Below the pieces are notes generated by a model that saw nothing but the letters and a program-made list of their open reading frames with translations, did no database searches and was not told the DNA's origin. DNA of 64,000 nucleotides from Oleispirillum sp965228165 (GTDB lineage: Bacteria; Pseudomonadota; Alphaproteobacteria; Rhodospirillales; Rhodospirillaceae). This document shows, piece after piece, positions 38,549 through 52,061 of the stretch; positions within the stretch are counted from its first letter, which is position 1, and each line of letters begins with the position of its first letter. The stretch lies in NCBI GenBank assembly GCA_965228165.1, contig CBDDHB010000002.1:124001-188000 (forward strand), read 5' to 3'. The position numbers and the translations under genes were made by a program.

Positions 38549-39731
38549 TTACTTTCCCTTCGCCGATTTCATGAAGTCGCGGAACCAGGCGTAGGAGTCC
38601 TTCGGGGTGCGTTTCTGGGTCTTGTAGTCCACGTGTACCAGTCCGAAGCGCGGGCCATAGCCGCTGCCCCATTCGAAGTTGTCCAACAGCGACCAGACGA
38701 AATAGCCGCGCACGTCCGCGCCCTTGTCCATCGCCTCGCGCATCTTGTCGGTGTAGAGGTCCAGGTACTTGATGCGATGGGCGTCGGCGACCCGGCCTTG
38801 TGCGTCGGGGGCGTCCAGGTGGCCGCCGCAGCCGTTTTCGGTAACGTGGATCGGCAGCTTATAGGTTTCGTGCAGGCCGATCAGTTCGTCGCGGAAGGCG
38901 TCGGGCCAGATCGCCCAGCCGATTTCCGATTTCGGCGCGTCGGCGGGCGGGTTGCCCCAGGCGAAGCCCCAGGTGGAGTTGGGCTCGTCCTTGGCGAAGA
39001 TCGGGCCGTAGTGGTTGAGGCCGAACCAGTCGAGGGGGCGGCAGATTTTCGCCATGTCGCCCGCCTGGACATAGGGCTCCATGTCGCGGGCGATCATCGG
39101 CGGGTAGTAGCCCAGCAACTGCGGGTCGGGGAAGGCGAGGTTCCAGTGTTCGTGCAGCAGGGCGGCGGCCTTGCGGTCGGCCTCGGTGTCCTTCTCCGGC
39201 CACACCGCCTGACGGTTGTGAACCGCGCCGATCGACGCGCCGGGAACCAGACTGCGGATCACGTCCACCCCCATGCCGTGGGCGAGGTTGGCGTGGTGGA
39301 TAGCCTTCAGGTGGGCATGGCGGTCGGTGATGCCCGGCGCGCTCCAGTCGATGGCGTGGCCGAACAGGGTGAACACCGCGAATTCGTTGAAGGTGACCCA
39401 CTTTTTCACCCGGTCGCCGTAGCGTTTGGCGATCAGCGCCGCGTAGTCGGCGAACCATCCGGCGCAGTCGCGGTTGGTCCAGGCGACCGAGAAGCGGTAG
39501 GCGTCGAGGCCCAGACCCCGCATCAGGGCGATGTCCTCGGGATAGCGGTGGTAATGGTCGCAGGCGTCGTCGCCGGTGTCGCGTTGGCGATCTTGCCCGC
39601 GATGCGGCAGCGGGTGTCCCAGATCGACGGCGCGCGGCCATCGACGTTGTGCGCGCCCTCGATCTGATAGCTGGAGGTGGAGACCTCCCACACGAAGTCC
39701 TTGCGCCAACCGGCGGCGCCTTGCTGCTCAT
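38549..39731 (-). pseudogene. GH1 family beta-glucosidase, damaged (two frameshifts and an internal deletion)
   Basis: The reading needs three frames: MSSKAPP from ATG 39731, then WRKDFVWEVSTSSYQIEGAH after a one-base loss near 39712, then GDTGDDACDHYHRYPEDIAL after another near 39582, ending at 38549. Acid/base Glu in VTFNEF and nucleophile Glu in HVTENGCGG are present. After LGLDAYRFSVAW the sequence jumps straight to TNRDCAGWFADY; about 55 residues that normally include the YHWDLP sugar-binding segment are absent. Rebuilt length is about 394 residues against roughly 440-450 in the family. Probably inactive unless the assembly is at fault. Confidence 0.75.
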
Positions 39732-39843
39732 CTGCTTCGCCCTGACGGCTTGCCTTTTCTTGTTCTATAATTGACTGTAATCATTGAATTTCCGCCGTCA
39801 AGGGGACATCCTTCGCAAAAGCCGGAAGAGGAGGAGAAAGGCG

Positions 39844-40305
39844 ATGCAGGCGATCCAGGACACCTATCCCGACGACCTTGGCCACTGCTACGGTTGCGGC
39901 AAGAACAATCCGCACGGCCTTCGCCTGAAAAGCTATTGGCGCGATGGCGAGGCGGTGGCGCACTTCACGCCGCAGCCGCATCACCTGGCGGTTCCCGGCT
40001 TTGTCTACGGCGGATTGATCGCTTCGCTGATCGATTGCCACGCCACCGGCACCGCCTCGGCCGCCGCCTATGCCGCCGAAGGGCGGGAGATGGGATCGCC
40101 GCCGCACCGGCGCTTCGTTACCGCCAATCTGAACGTGGACTATCTGGCGCCGACCCCGATCGGCGTCGAACTGGAACTGCGGGGGCGGGCGGTCGAGGTG
40201 AAGCCGCGCAAGGTGGTGGTGGAGGCGACCCTGTCGGCGCAGGGAAAAATCCGCGCCCGGGGGCGGGCGGTGCTGGTGCTGACGCCGGAGGCGATGGGGG
40301 GCTGA
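39844..40305 (+). CDS. PaaI-type hotdog-fold thioesterase
   Basis: 153 residues from ATG 39844 with an excellent AGGAGG site. N-terminal CYGCGKNNPHGLRLKSYW is typical of the DUF4442/PaaI-like group; the hotdog core has FVYGGLIASLIDCHATGTAS (the catalytic acid/His region) and VTANLNVDYLAPTPIG. Hydrolyses an acyl-CoA, identity unknown. Convergent with hemA, whose stop is 12 bases away. Confidence 0.83.
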   Translation: MQAIQDTYPDDLGHCYGCGKNNPHGLRLKSYWRDGEAVAHFTPQPHHLAVPGFVYGGLIASLIDCHATGTASAAAYAAEGREMGSPPHRRFVTANLNVDYLAPTPIGVELELRGRAVEVKPRKVVVEATLSAQGKIRARGRAVLVLTPEAMGG

Positions 40306-40313
40306 AGCCCCCC
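40296..40313. terminator. hairpin between convergent thioesterase and hemA
   Basis: GGGGGGC, TGAA loop, GCCCCCC. The loop contains the thioesterase stop codon, and the stem ends 3 bases before the hemA stop. There is no T run on either side, so it is a terminator only by position. Confidence 0.45.
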
Positions 40314-40316
40314 CGG

Positions 40317-41528
40317 TTACGCCGACTTTTTAAGGCTGAGCTTCGCCCACACCGCATGCAGGGTGACGACCAGGGCATCCATCTGGGCGTCGGTGTGCAG
40401 GGGCGTCGGGGTGATGCGCAGGCGCTCGCTGCCGCGCGGCACGGTGGGATAGTTGATCGGCTGGATGTAGATGCCGTGTTCCTCCAGCAGCAGGTCGGAG
40501 GCCTTCTTGCAGCGCGCGGCGTCGCCCACCAGAACCGGCACGATGTGGCTGTTGGTGACGATCACGGGCAGATCGGCTTCCTTCAGTTTGCGGCGCAGGG
40601 TCTCGGCGCGCTCCTGGTGGCGTTGGCGCAGTTCGTCGTGCTGCTTCAGGTACTGGATGCTGGCGCGCGCCCCGGCGGCCACGGCAGGCGGCATCGCCGA
40701 CGAGAAGATGAACCCCTGGCCGAACGAACGGATGAAATCGATCGCTTTGTTGCTGCCCGCGACATAGCCGCCATGCACGCCGATCGCCTTGGCGAGGGTG
40801 CCCTGGATGAAGGTGATGCGGCGCGCCTGTCCGTCGCGTTCGGAAACGCCGCCGCCGTGCGCGCCGTACATGCCGACCGCATGGACTTCGTCCAGGAAGG
40901 TCATGGCGTTGTATTTTTCGGCGACGTCGCAGATTTTCTCGATCGGGGCGATATCGCCGTCCATCGAATAGACGGATTCGAAGGCGATCAGCTTCGGCGC
41001 GTTGACCGGCGCCTGGGCCAGCAGTTCCTCCAGGTGCGCCACGTCGTTGTGGCGGAAGACCATGCGCGGCGCTCGGGAGTGGCGGATGCCCTCGATCATC
41101 GAATTGTGGTTCTGCGAGTCCGAGAAGATGATGCAGCCGGGGATCTGCGCGCCCAGGGTCATCAGCGTCGTCATGTTGGCGGTATAGCCGCTGGTGAACA
41201 GCAACGCCGCCTCGGCGTCGTGGAGGGAGGCGATCTCTTCCTCGAGAAGGACGTGGAAGCGGTTGTTGCCCGAGATGTTGCGGGTGCCGCCCGCGCCCGC
41301 GCCGCACAGGTCGATCGCCTCGTGCATCGCGGCCAGAACCGACGGGTGCTGCCCCATGCCCAGATAATCGTTGCTGCACCAGACGACGATGTCGTGGGTG
41401 CCGCGCGAGGTGTAGTGGGCCGCCTCGGGGAAGTGGGAGACGCGGCGCATGATTTCGGTGAAGACGCGGTACCGCCCCTCCGCCTTCAAACCGGAAATCT
41501 GTTCCTCGAAGAAGCGTGCGTAATCCAT
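40317..41528 (-). CDS. hemA: 5-aminolevulinate synthase
   Basis: 403 residues from ATG 41528 (MDYARFFEEQISGLKAEGRY). Condenses glycine and succinyl-CoA, first step of haem (and any bacteriochlorophyll) synthesis by the C4 route found in alphaproteobacteria. PLP enzyme of the AONS family: WCSNDYLGMGQHP near residue 50, GNNRFHVLLE near 90, DEVHAVGMYG near 215 and the cofactor lysine in GTLAKAIGVHGG near 245. Upstream lie direct repeats and a hairpin. Confidence 0.96.
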   Translation of the reverse strand: MDYARFFEEQISGLKAEGRYRVFTEIMRRVSHFPEAAHYTSRGTHDIVVWCSNDYLGMGQHPSVLAAMHEAIDLCGAGAGGTRNISGNNRFHVLLEEEIASLHDAEAALLFTSGYTANMTTLMTLGAQIPGCIIFSDSQNHNSMIEGIRHSRAPRMVFRHNDVAHLEELLAQAPVNAPKLIAFESVYSMDGDIAPIEKICDVAEKYNAMTFLDEVHAVGMYGAHGGGVSERDGQARRITFIQGTLAKAIGVHGGYVAGSNKAIDFIRSFGQGFIFSSAMPPAVAAGARASIQYLKQHDELRQRHQERAETLRRKLKEADLPVIVTNSHIVPVLVGDAARCKKASDLLLEEHGIYIQPINYPTVPRGSERLRITPTPLHTDAQMDALVVTLHAVWAKLSLKKSA

Positions 41529-41847
41529 CTTTCGCGTTTTCCCTCGGCGGCGGTCCGTTCGGCGCGGGGCCGAGGGACGGCACATGACCCCGGGAGCCGG
41601 GGCATATCAGCGGACGGTTCGCCCGTCCGGGAGGACGGGGTATAGCCCGAAGTGGAGTGGGTATAGCCCAAAACTCCAGGCCGGGGCCAGAAAAAATCCC
41701 GTAACGGGCACGGAAATCGCCGTCCCCTCCAAAGGAACGAAACCCCACCGCTTCGGGCGTTCGATCGCGCCCGAAGCACGGAATTTCAATATAGCGCTTC
41801 CCGCCTTGGGGAAAAGCCCCCGGTTGCGGCCGGGGCGTCTTTCCCGG
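41529..41847. promoter_or_regulatory. hemA upstream region with direct repeats and a 5' hairpin
   Basis: No gene in these 319 bases. An 11-bp sequence GGGTATAGCCC occurs twice, at 41638-41648 and 41659-41669, start to start 21 bases (two helical turns), about 110-140 bases before the hemA start. Between them and the gene is a 7-bp hairpin CGGACGG/CCGTCCG at 41611-41629. The repeats look like a tandem regulator site; the regulator is unknown. Confidence 0.45.
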
Positions 41848-42282
41848 TCAGAGGGGGATGACGTCCACCGCCTGCAACCCCTTCGGCCCGTGCGCCATCA
41901 CCAGACGCACCCGCTGCCCTTGTTGCAGCTCGTTGACGCCGTGTTGCTGCAAGGTGCGCGCGTGGACGAATACGTCGGGGCCTCCGCTGTCCGGAACAAC
42001 GAAGCCGAACCCCTTGGAGGTGTTGAAGAACTTCACGGTCCCTTCGGCCTCGCTACCCTGTGCGTCGGCCTCGGCGTTGCGAATCGCGGACACCACCTTG
42101 ACCTGAAGGCCGCGCGGGCCGTCGCCGATTTCGCATTCGACCACCGCGCCCTGCGGCAGGTTGCGGAAACCCAAGGGTTCGATCGTAGAGATGTGAAGGA
42201 AAGCGTCGGGGGTGCCGTCGCTCATCGTCACGAACCCGAACCCCTTGGTCGGGTTGAACCATTTCACCGTTGCCGTAACCAT
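41848..42282 (-). CDS. cold-shock protein with two CSD domains
   Basis: 144 residues from ATG 42282 (MVTATVKWFNPTKGFGFV). Two cold-shock domains, residues 3-70 and 78-144, each with the RNP1-like KGFGFV and a second motif (DAFLHIS, DVFVHAR). The joined double form of CspA is common in alphaproteobacteria. Binds single-stranded nucleic acid. The open frame further up to 42456 is not part of the domain. Confidence 0.9.
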   Translation of the reverse strand: MVTATVKWFNPTKGFGFVTMSDGTPDAFLHISTIEPLGFRNLPQGAVVECEIGDGPRGLQVKVVSAIRNAEADAQGSEAEGTVKFFNTSKGFGFVVPDSGGPDVFVHARTLQQHGVNELQQGQRVRLVMAHGPKGLQAVDVIPL

Positions 42283-42585
42283 AACCTCTAACCCCACTGC
42301 CAAAACCGCCGCCCTGGCCGGGCCCGCCCGGTCAATGCCGCGGGCTCGCCCCATCCCCAAGGCGCGCGTTCCAACCGGCGCACCGATTCCTTGGCTTGTT
42401 GTTTTTTGTTCGGCATGCCGCCCTAAGCTGCGAAGTATGCCTCCAACCTCTTGCAACGAGAAAGAATTTTTGGTGTTCGTGGCGAACTTTTGATGAAATT
42501 TCCGGAAAAAATCCCGCCGTTCGCCGGAAAGATAGAGAAACTTGTTCGTCCGCCAAGAATTCCATCGGGTTTTTGAATGGATCGG
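42283..42585. other. intergenic region upstream of the cold-shock gene
   Basis: 303 bases without a gene that I can support. AT content rises in the middle (about 42395-42545), where the promoter of the cold-shock gene and a long structured leader could lie; I see no certain -10/-35 pair and no strong terminator for the CYTH-CHAD gene, whose stop is not in this interval's transcription path. Confidence 0.3.
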
Positions 42586-44148
42586 CTATTCTCGCCGCGT
42601 CGCGCCGGGTGGGCGCCGCCCCAGTTCGTGGTGCAGTTCCGCCGCCGTCCTCAGGGAGCTTCGCAGTCGGTGCAGATGCCAGCCCATGGCGTACCCGGCC
42701 AGGGCCGCCAAGGCGGCGTCGCCGCCGATCGTCGAGGCGATCAGGCGGGGAATGTTGGCGCTGTCGTTCAGGCGGCCCAGAACCTCTTGCAACGTGCCCA
42801 GAGTCCGCAAATACCCGCGCATCGGCTTGCCGGGATAGAGGGATTGGAAAAACTCCGAGGCATAACGCAATTTTTTCGCGGCGATGCGCAGTCCGTGGTG
42901 TTCCGTCGCGGTCTGCGCCGCCAGATGGCGTCCGTGCCGCCGGAAGGCGCGGTGGCGCTTGCGCAGGTCCGCGTCGGCGAACGGCTTGACCGGATCGCCG
43001 TCCTTTTGGCGCGACAGCAGGGTTACCCGTTTCCCCAGGCGCAGCAGCAGGCGCGTCGTTTCCGGCGCGGCGGTCAGCGCCCGCGCCGTTTCCAGGTGCT
43101 CGGCGCGGCGGATTTCCAGCATTTCCATCGCGCCGCGCAGGGTTTCGCGGATGTCGTCCGGGGTTTCGGCGGCGGCGCGGATCGGCGCCAGGGTCTCGGC
43201 GATCAGAACGTCGATGTCGCGCACCAGGCCGAGGCCTTGCGCGAGATCGCGGAAGCCGTCGCGGAAGGCGGCGGTTTCCTCGGGCGGCAGCACGGCACGG
43301 AACAGCGACAGGGCGGCGCGCAGGCGGCGGCAGGCGACGCGCATCTGGTGGATCGCCTCCGGCGCGCCGGAGATTTCCAGGCAAGCCTGATTGGACAGAT
43401 AGTGCGCCATGGTTTCGCCCAGGATTCCGGCTGCCGCGCGCGGCAGCGGACAATCGGGCGGAATCGCCGAGGGCGCGGCGCGGTGGGGCAGGGGACCGCG
43501 CCCGGCGGCGAGATCGTAGCCGCGTTCCGCCTTGCTTTGCCAGCCCATGTGCAGGGGCAGGGTTCGCGCCAGATCGAGCGCCAGGTCGAAGACCTGTTCC
43601 GCCGGTCCGGCCTTCCATTCCAGTTCGATTTCGACCAGCGGGGTTTCCCGCAGCACCGCGCCGGTTTCGTCGAAGGCGCGGATCACCCCGACGTCCACCG
43701 CCAGTTCCACCGCCAGGATGCCGTTGGACAGCAGGGCGTCGGTGCGGGTCATGTCGCTTTCGAACCAGCGGGACAAGGCTCCGGCGAAGGGGCCGAGGAA
43801 GGCCGCCGCCTCGCCGCTCCACAGCGAGGGGTCGGGGGTGTCGGATGTCAGGGGGGTATGCCATTCGTGGCGATGGAACAGCCCGCCCTCGACGCGTCCG
43901 GCGGTCTTCAGGTGCTGTTCGAAGGTTTCGTTGCAGGCGCGCACCCGATAGGCGCACCCGCCGTGCATCAGGTCTGCCGTGGGGGTGTCGTAATAGATGG
44001 TGCGGATGTGGCGGGTGCGCGGCGCGGCGCGCAGCAGCGCCTTGACCGAGCGGTGGCTCCAGACCTTCTTCGCCGAGGATGCGTCGGTCAGCAGCTTGAG
44101 TTCGATTTCGATTTGCGGGGCTTCGGCATCCCGGTCGGTTTCGGCCAT
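42586..44148 (-). CDS. CYTH-CHAD protein, inorganic triphosphatase type
   Basis: 520 residues from ATG 44148. N-terminal CYTH tunnel domain to about residue 205: EIELKLL (the ExExK motif), IYYDTPTADLMHGGCAYRVR and the acidic-basic pairs in LVEIELEWKAG. C-terminal CHAD domain from about 245: IHQMRVACRRLRAALSLFR and HGLRIAAKKLRYASEFFQSL, the conserved His/Arg/Lys helices that bind polyphosphate. Like E. coli YgiF, it probably hydrolyses tripolyphosphate. Confidence 0.88.
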   Translation of the reverse strand: MAETDRDAEAPQIEIELKLLTDASSAKKVWSHRSVKALLRAAPRTRHIRTIYYDTPTADLMHGGCAYRVRACNETFEQHLKTAGRVEGGLFHRHEWHTPLTSDTPDPSLWSGEAAAFLGPFAGALSRWFESDMTRTDALLSNGILAVELAVDVGVIRAFDETGAVLRETPLVEIELEWKAGPAEQVFDLALDLARTLPLHMGWQSKAERGYDLAAGRGPLPHRAAPSAIPPDCPLPRAAAGILGETMAHYLSNQACLEISGAPEAIHQMRVACRRLRAALSLFRAVLPPEETAAFRDGFRDLAQGLGLVRDIDVLIAETLAPIRAAAETPDDIRETLRGAMEMLEIRRAEHLETARALTAAPETTRLLLRLGKRVTLLSRQKDGDPVKPFADADLRKRHRAFRRHGRHLAAQTATEHHGLRIAAKKLRYASEFFQSLYPGKPMRGYLRTLGTLQEVLGRLNDSANIPRLIASTIGGDAALAALAGYAMGWHLHRLRSSLRTAAELHHELGRRPPGATRRE

Positions 44149-44358
44149 GATCGAGCCTTCGGTGGGCCGCGCGGCGGATGGCGGACGGAACGATGCGGAC
44201 ATCATATGACAGGAAACTCGCGCCTCCAAGCCGCTAAATATGAAGAATCTCGGTGTATCTCGTTCAAAATCAGTCTATTGGGCCGGATTCGGGATTGCTT
44301 CGGCGCAGCGGACAGGTCACACTGCCCTGGGCGTGGAGTGTGATCTGGAGTTTCAGGG

Positions 44359-45756
44359 ATGGACGGTCGTAGTCTCCGGAATGGCGGCATGCGCCGCCGC
44401 ATCGGCCGGTTGGCCGTGGTGTCCGGCGTTGCCGTGGCGCTGGCCGCCTGCGGGCCGCGCAGCAATCCGCAAACCTTTCTCGACAAGCTGGGCCCCGATG
44501 CCGATACCTCGGCGGATATGGCCTTTGCCGCGATGGCGCGCGGCGATTTCGGCAAGGCCGAACAGGAGGTCGAAGCGGCTCTGGCGCGCGATCCCAAGAA
44601 TCCCTATGCCCTGATGGCGGGCGGACTGCTCTACCAGAACACCAACCGCCCGGTGAAGGCTCGCGCGATGTACGAGGAACTCCTCGCCCAGCGTCCCAAT
44701 AAGATGGCGACGGTGGGCGGATGGGATGTGTTGCGCGTCGCGCCGCTGTCGGAAATCGCCGATGCCAACATGCGCCGCGTCGATGCCGATTTGCGTCGCT
44801 CCGGTTCCTGGCAGGCGGCCCCGGCCTATGCGGCGACGCCCGCGCTCGCGCCGTCCGCGCCGTCGTCCGGTCTGTCGCCGGTGGTTCCTCCGGCGCCGTC
44901 CTCCGCCGCCATCGCCGCTCCTCGGGGCGGGGTGCAGGCGATGCCGGTGGCGGGCGCGGAAGCGGCTCCGGTGCAGAGCATGGACGCGCATACCCGCGCC
45001 ATTGCCGACCGTTTTCTGGTTTTGCAGAAATTGCGGGACGAGCAGTTGATCTCGCCCGAGGAATACCGCTCTCGCCGCGTCGCCAACATCGGCGCGCTGT
45101 TGCCGCTGACCGAATCCCCGCCCGCGAAGGGGCTGGATCGTCCGGTTCCCGCGCTCGACCAGTTGGTGGAGCGGTTGCGGGCCTTGCATCAGGCCTTGCA
45201 AACCCGCGCCATCACTCCGCGCGAGCACACCATGGAGCGCGAATTGATCCTCGACGCCCTGCTGCCCGCCAAGCCGGAGTCCCTGGCCGCGCCGGAAGCG
45301 GCGCCGCGCGATCTGCTCTCCTCCGCCGAACGGATTCGCCAGTTGGAGCGTCTGCGCACCCTGGGCCTGATCACCGAGGCGGAAATGAAGGCGGAGCAGA
45401 AGGCGGTGGAAGGGGCCTTGCGCGCCGCCTCCGCCGGAGGAGGCGCGGATGCGGGCGCTCCCGGCATGTTGATTCCGGCGGATGCGGCGAAACGCGCGCC
45501 GCTTCCCGGCCAACTGACGGTGCATCTGGCTTCGTACCGCAGCCTGGCGCAGGCGCAGTCCGGGTGGGCGGAAATCCGCAAGCGCTTCAGCCCGCAGTTG
45601 GCGACCCTGGCGCCGGATATCCGCAAGGCGACGGTGCCGGGCAAGGGGGATTTCTATCGCCTCTACGCCGGGCCGATCGGCAGTCGCGCCCAGGCGGACA
45701 AGGTCTGTCGCGACCTGCGGCGCAAAAAGCAGTTTTGCGACGTCACCAACGAATAG
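44359..45756 (+). CDS. lipoprotein with TPR-like region and C-terminal SPOR domain
   Basis: 465 residues from ATG 44359. Signal with lipobox VALAACG; the +2 residue is Gly, so outer-membrane sorting is likely. A TPR-like pair follows (FAAMARGDFGKAEQEVEAAL, PYALMAGGLLYQN), then a Pro/Ala linker, two similar short helical segments (LVLQKLRDEQLISPEEYRSR and RQLERLRTLGLITEAEMKAE), and a SPOR-like end (LTVHLASYRSLAQAQSGW ... FYRLYAGPIGSRAQADKVC). SPOR domains bind denuded peptidoglycan. The repeated helices resemble SHOCT-type oligomerisation modules. Confidence 0.78.
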   Translation: MDGRSLRNGGMRRRIGRLAVVSGVAVALAACGPRSNPQTFLDKLGPDADTSADMAFAAMARGDFGKAEQEVEAALARDPKNPYALMAGGLLYQNTNRPVKARAMYEELLAQRPNKMATVGGWDVLRVAPLSEIADANMRRVDADLRRSGSWQAAPAYAATPALAPSAPSSGLSPVVPPAPSSAAIAAPRGGVQAMPVAGAEAAPVQSMDAHTRAIADRFLVLQKLRDEQLISPEEYRSRRVANIGALLPLTESPPAKGLDRPVPALDQLVERLRALHQALQTRAITPREHTMERELILDALLPAKPESLAAPEAAPRDLLSSAERIRQLERLRTLGLITEAEMKAEQKAVEGALRAASAGGGADAGAPGMLIPADAAKRAPLPGQLTVHLASYRSLAQAQSGWAEIRKRFSPQLATLAPDIRKATVPGKGDFYRLYAGPIGSRAQADKVCRDLRRKKQFCDVTNE

Positions 45757-45777
45757 GGAGTAAACGGGCGGCGTGGC

Positions 45778-46293
45778 TCAGCGCAACGGCGTGCGGCTGA
45801 TTCCGCCCGACGACGATCCGCCGTAACCAACCGACGATCCGCCGCCAACTGCGTTCGGCGACACCGTGACCGAAACCCGCGCGCCATAGATCGTCCGCCC
45901 CTGGATCTCGATGGTGGCGACGCGCCCGCCGCGCTGATAGCTCATGATGCTGCGTTCGCCGCGGATGACGGTCAATTCGGTCCAGCCGAATTTCGGCATT
46001 TCCGCCTTGTAGAGGTCGAACACCCGCGCGGTGTCGGTGCTGGTGGTGTAGACCAAGCGACCGGTCCATTCCTCCGAAGCGCCTAAAAGCAGGCTACGCT
46101 CCAGGTCCATGGAGGCGCCGCTGGGGACGGGAATGTCGTTGAACTGGGCAAAACTGGCGACCGGCGCGGTTTCGCCGCCGTTGGCGGATCCCTTTGGCGA
46201 TGCGGCAAGGTCCTGTCCCGTGCATCCCATCAGGCTCATGCCCAGCAGCAATCCGGCGACGAGCATGAAAATACGCAGAAGTGGCGAGTCCAT
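45778..46293 (-). CDS. hypothetical lipoprotein
   Basis: 171 residues from ATG 46293. Signal and lipobox MLVAGLLLGMSLMGCTG. The mature domain holds IPVPSGASMDLERSLLLGAS and DTARVFDLYKAEMPKFGWTE, the pattern of the small outer-membrane lipoproteins of DUF4864/OsmE-like type seen in Rhodospirillales, but I cannot name the family with certainty. Gly/Ser-rich tail. Convergent with the SPOR lipoprotein gene, 21 bases between stops. Confidence 0.7.
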   Translation of the reverse strand: MDSPLLRIFMLVAGLLLGMSLMGCTGQDLAASPKGSANGGETAPVASFAQFNDIPVPSGASMDLERSLLLGASEEWTGRLVYTTSTDTARVFDLYKAEMPKFGWTELTVIRGERSIMSYQRGGRVATIEIQGRTIYGARVSVTVSPNAVGGGSSVGYGGSSSGGISRTPLR

Positions 46294-46399
46294 GGGGGTA
46301 TCCTCCGAGATTGCCGCATTCAGGCTTTTCATAACACCTTGCCGGGGATGGTGAAACCGCTTTTCGCCTGGGGGCGGGGCGGGGATCGGAGCAGCGCGG

Positions 46400-46460
46400 C
46401 GATTTTTTCAAAATTATTTCAAAAATGTGTTTGACAGGTGGGTATTGGTTGGCCTAGAAA
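46400..46460 (+). promoter_or_regulatory. rRNA operon promoter with UP-like element
   Basis: A-T tract at about 46402-46428, TTGACA at 46431-46436, 18-base spacer and TAGAAA at 46455-46460. Strength features (perfect -35, AT-rich upstream tract) and the position 280 bases before 16S fit an rrn promoter. Confidence 0.75.
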
Positions 46461-46567
46461 CTGGCCTCCCGACGCGAGGCGGTGACGAGCCGGAGCGGGT
46501 TGGGGCGGTTGGGCCGGAAGGTTTAGCCGAGGGATTTCCGGGGTTTAGGCTCTGGTTTTTCTAAATT

Positions 46568-46579
46568 TGTTCTTTGACA
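46568..46579 (+). promoter_or_regulatory. boxA antitermination element in the rrn leader
   Basis: TGTTCTTTGACA, followed by ATTGTTGAT, matches the boxA-type leader element of rRNA operons; a similar TTTGACATTGTG recurs at about 48670 before 23S. Confidence 0.6.
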
Positions 46580-46739
46580 TTGTTGATCGGAAGAAGGGAT
46601 ACGCGGACGGCGGTTGGTTCTGCTTGGAACGGACTGTTCGATGCGTATCAGGTAAGGAAGCGTACCCCGCAAGGAGTATGTTTTTCTTTTGAGTTGCGCA
46701 TGGATCGGCTCTGAGGTTCCGGGGGTAAAGTCCCGGGAT

Positions 46740-48228
<1,489 letters not shown>

Positions 48229-48356
48229 AAGGAAGCTGTCGGCGGGGCGACCCGACCGATGGAAAGAAGACCGGCAGGTCTGGTCGCCGTCCACGTATCC
48301 CTTTTTCATTCCAAGACGCGAGGCCTGGATGTGAGCGTCCGGTCGCTTTTGCGACT

Positions 48357-48433
<77 letters not shown>

Positions 48434-48524
48434 AGCTTTTCTTAGCGCGCGCGGCAGAGGCCGAATGGCGGGTTGTCGCCTGGGCGCGAGGAAGGGGGCC
48501 TGCCCCCCGAAGCCTCGGGCGTAG

Positions 48525-48600
48525 GGGGGCGTAGCTCAGTTGGGAGAGCGCGAGCTTTGCAAGCTTGAGGTCATCGGTTCGATCCCGTTCGCCTCCACCA
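48525..48600 (+). tRNA. tRNA-Ala (anticodon TGC)
   Basis: 76 nt in the spacer: acceptor arms GGGGGCG/CGCCTCC with one wobble pair, anticodon loop TTTGCAA, encoded CCA. Confidence 0.98.
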
Positions 48601-48829
48601 ACGTTTAGCTGGATTGCGTTTTGGAATATCCGAGATCCCTGTTGAGGGTTCCGGCTTAAAGCCGGTGCTGTTTGACATTGTGAAGAGAGAGCTGAAATGA
48701 CGATCCTATTGGGTTGTCGTTCAGAGAGTGTCTGAAATCTGATCGCTCCCGATCGGGTTCGCTGTCGTGGCGGATTGGATCGGGGGAACGGAAGCGAGCC
48801 CATCTTGGGTTGGGTTTGTTTCTGCAAGG

Positions 48830-51580
<2,751 letters not shown>

Positions 51581-51664
51581 ATTCCTTGCAGAAACAAGCC
51601 CAATCCAACGCCAAGGCTTGTCCCGATCGATCGGATACTCAATCTTCGTCTCGCGGGCTTCGAT

Positions 51665-51783
51665 GGCCTGGTGGTTATGGCAGGCGTGAACCACCCGATC
51701 CCATCTCGAACTCGACCGTGAAACCGCCTCGCGCTGATGGTACTGCATCTTAAGGTGTGGGAGAGCAAGTCGCTGCCAGGCCT
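51665..51783 (+). rRNA. rrf: 5S ribosomal RNA
   Basis: About 118 nt with closing arms GGCCTGG and CCAGGCC and the 5S core ACCCGATCCCATCTCGAACT. 85 bases after 23S. Confidence 0.95.
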
Positions 51784-51909
51784 TCCAAGCCCACGACACG
51801 AAGATCAACCCAAGACACTCCAAAACCTCTCTCTTCCAAGCCAACCGGCATACCAACAGCGCCCGCCCCAAAAGCCGGGCGCTTCGCCTTCAACAGCTTA
51901 CCGCCTTCT

Positions 51910-51986
<77 letters not shown>

Positions 51987-52008
51987 AATACCACCGAAAT
52001 ATCAATGC

Positions 52009-52037
52009 AAAAGCCCCGTGCGATGCACGGGGCTTTC
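52009..52037. terminator. bidirectional intrinsic terminator after the rrn operon
   Basis: AAAGCCCCGTGC, GAT loop, GCACGGGGCTTT. T-rich ends on both strands suit both the rrn operon (+) and the dehydrogenase gene arriving from the right (-), whose stop is 25 bases away. Confidence 0.9.
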
Positions 52038-52061
52038 TGTTGGGCTCGGGGAGGGAAAAAG

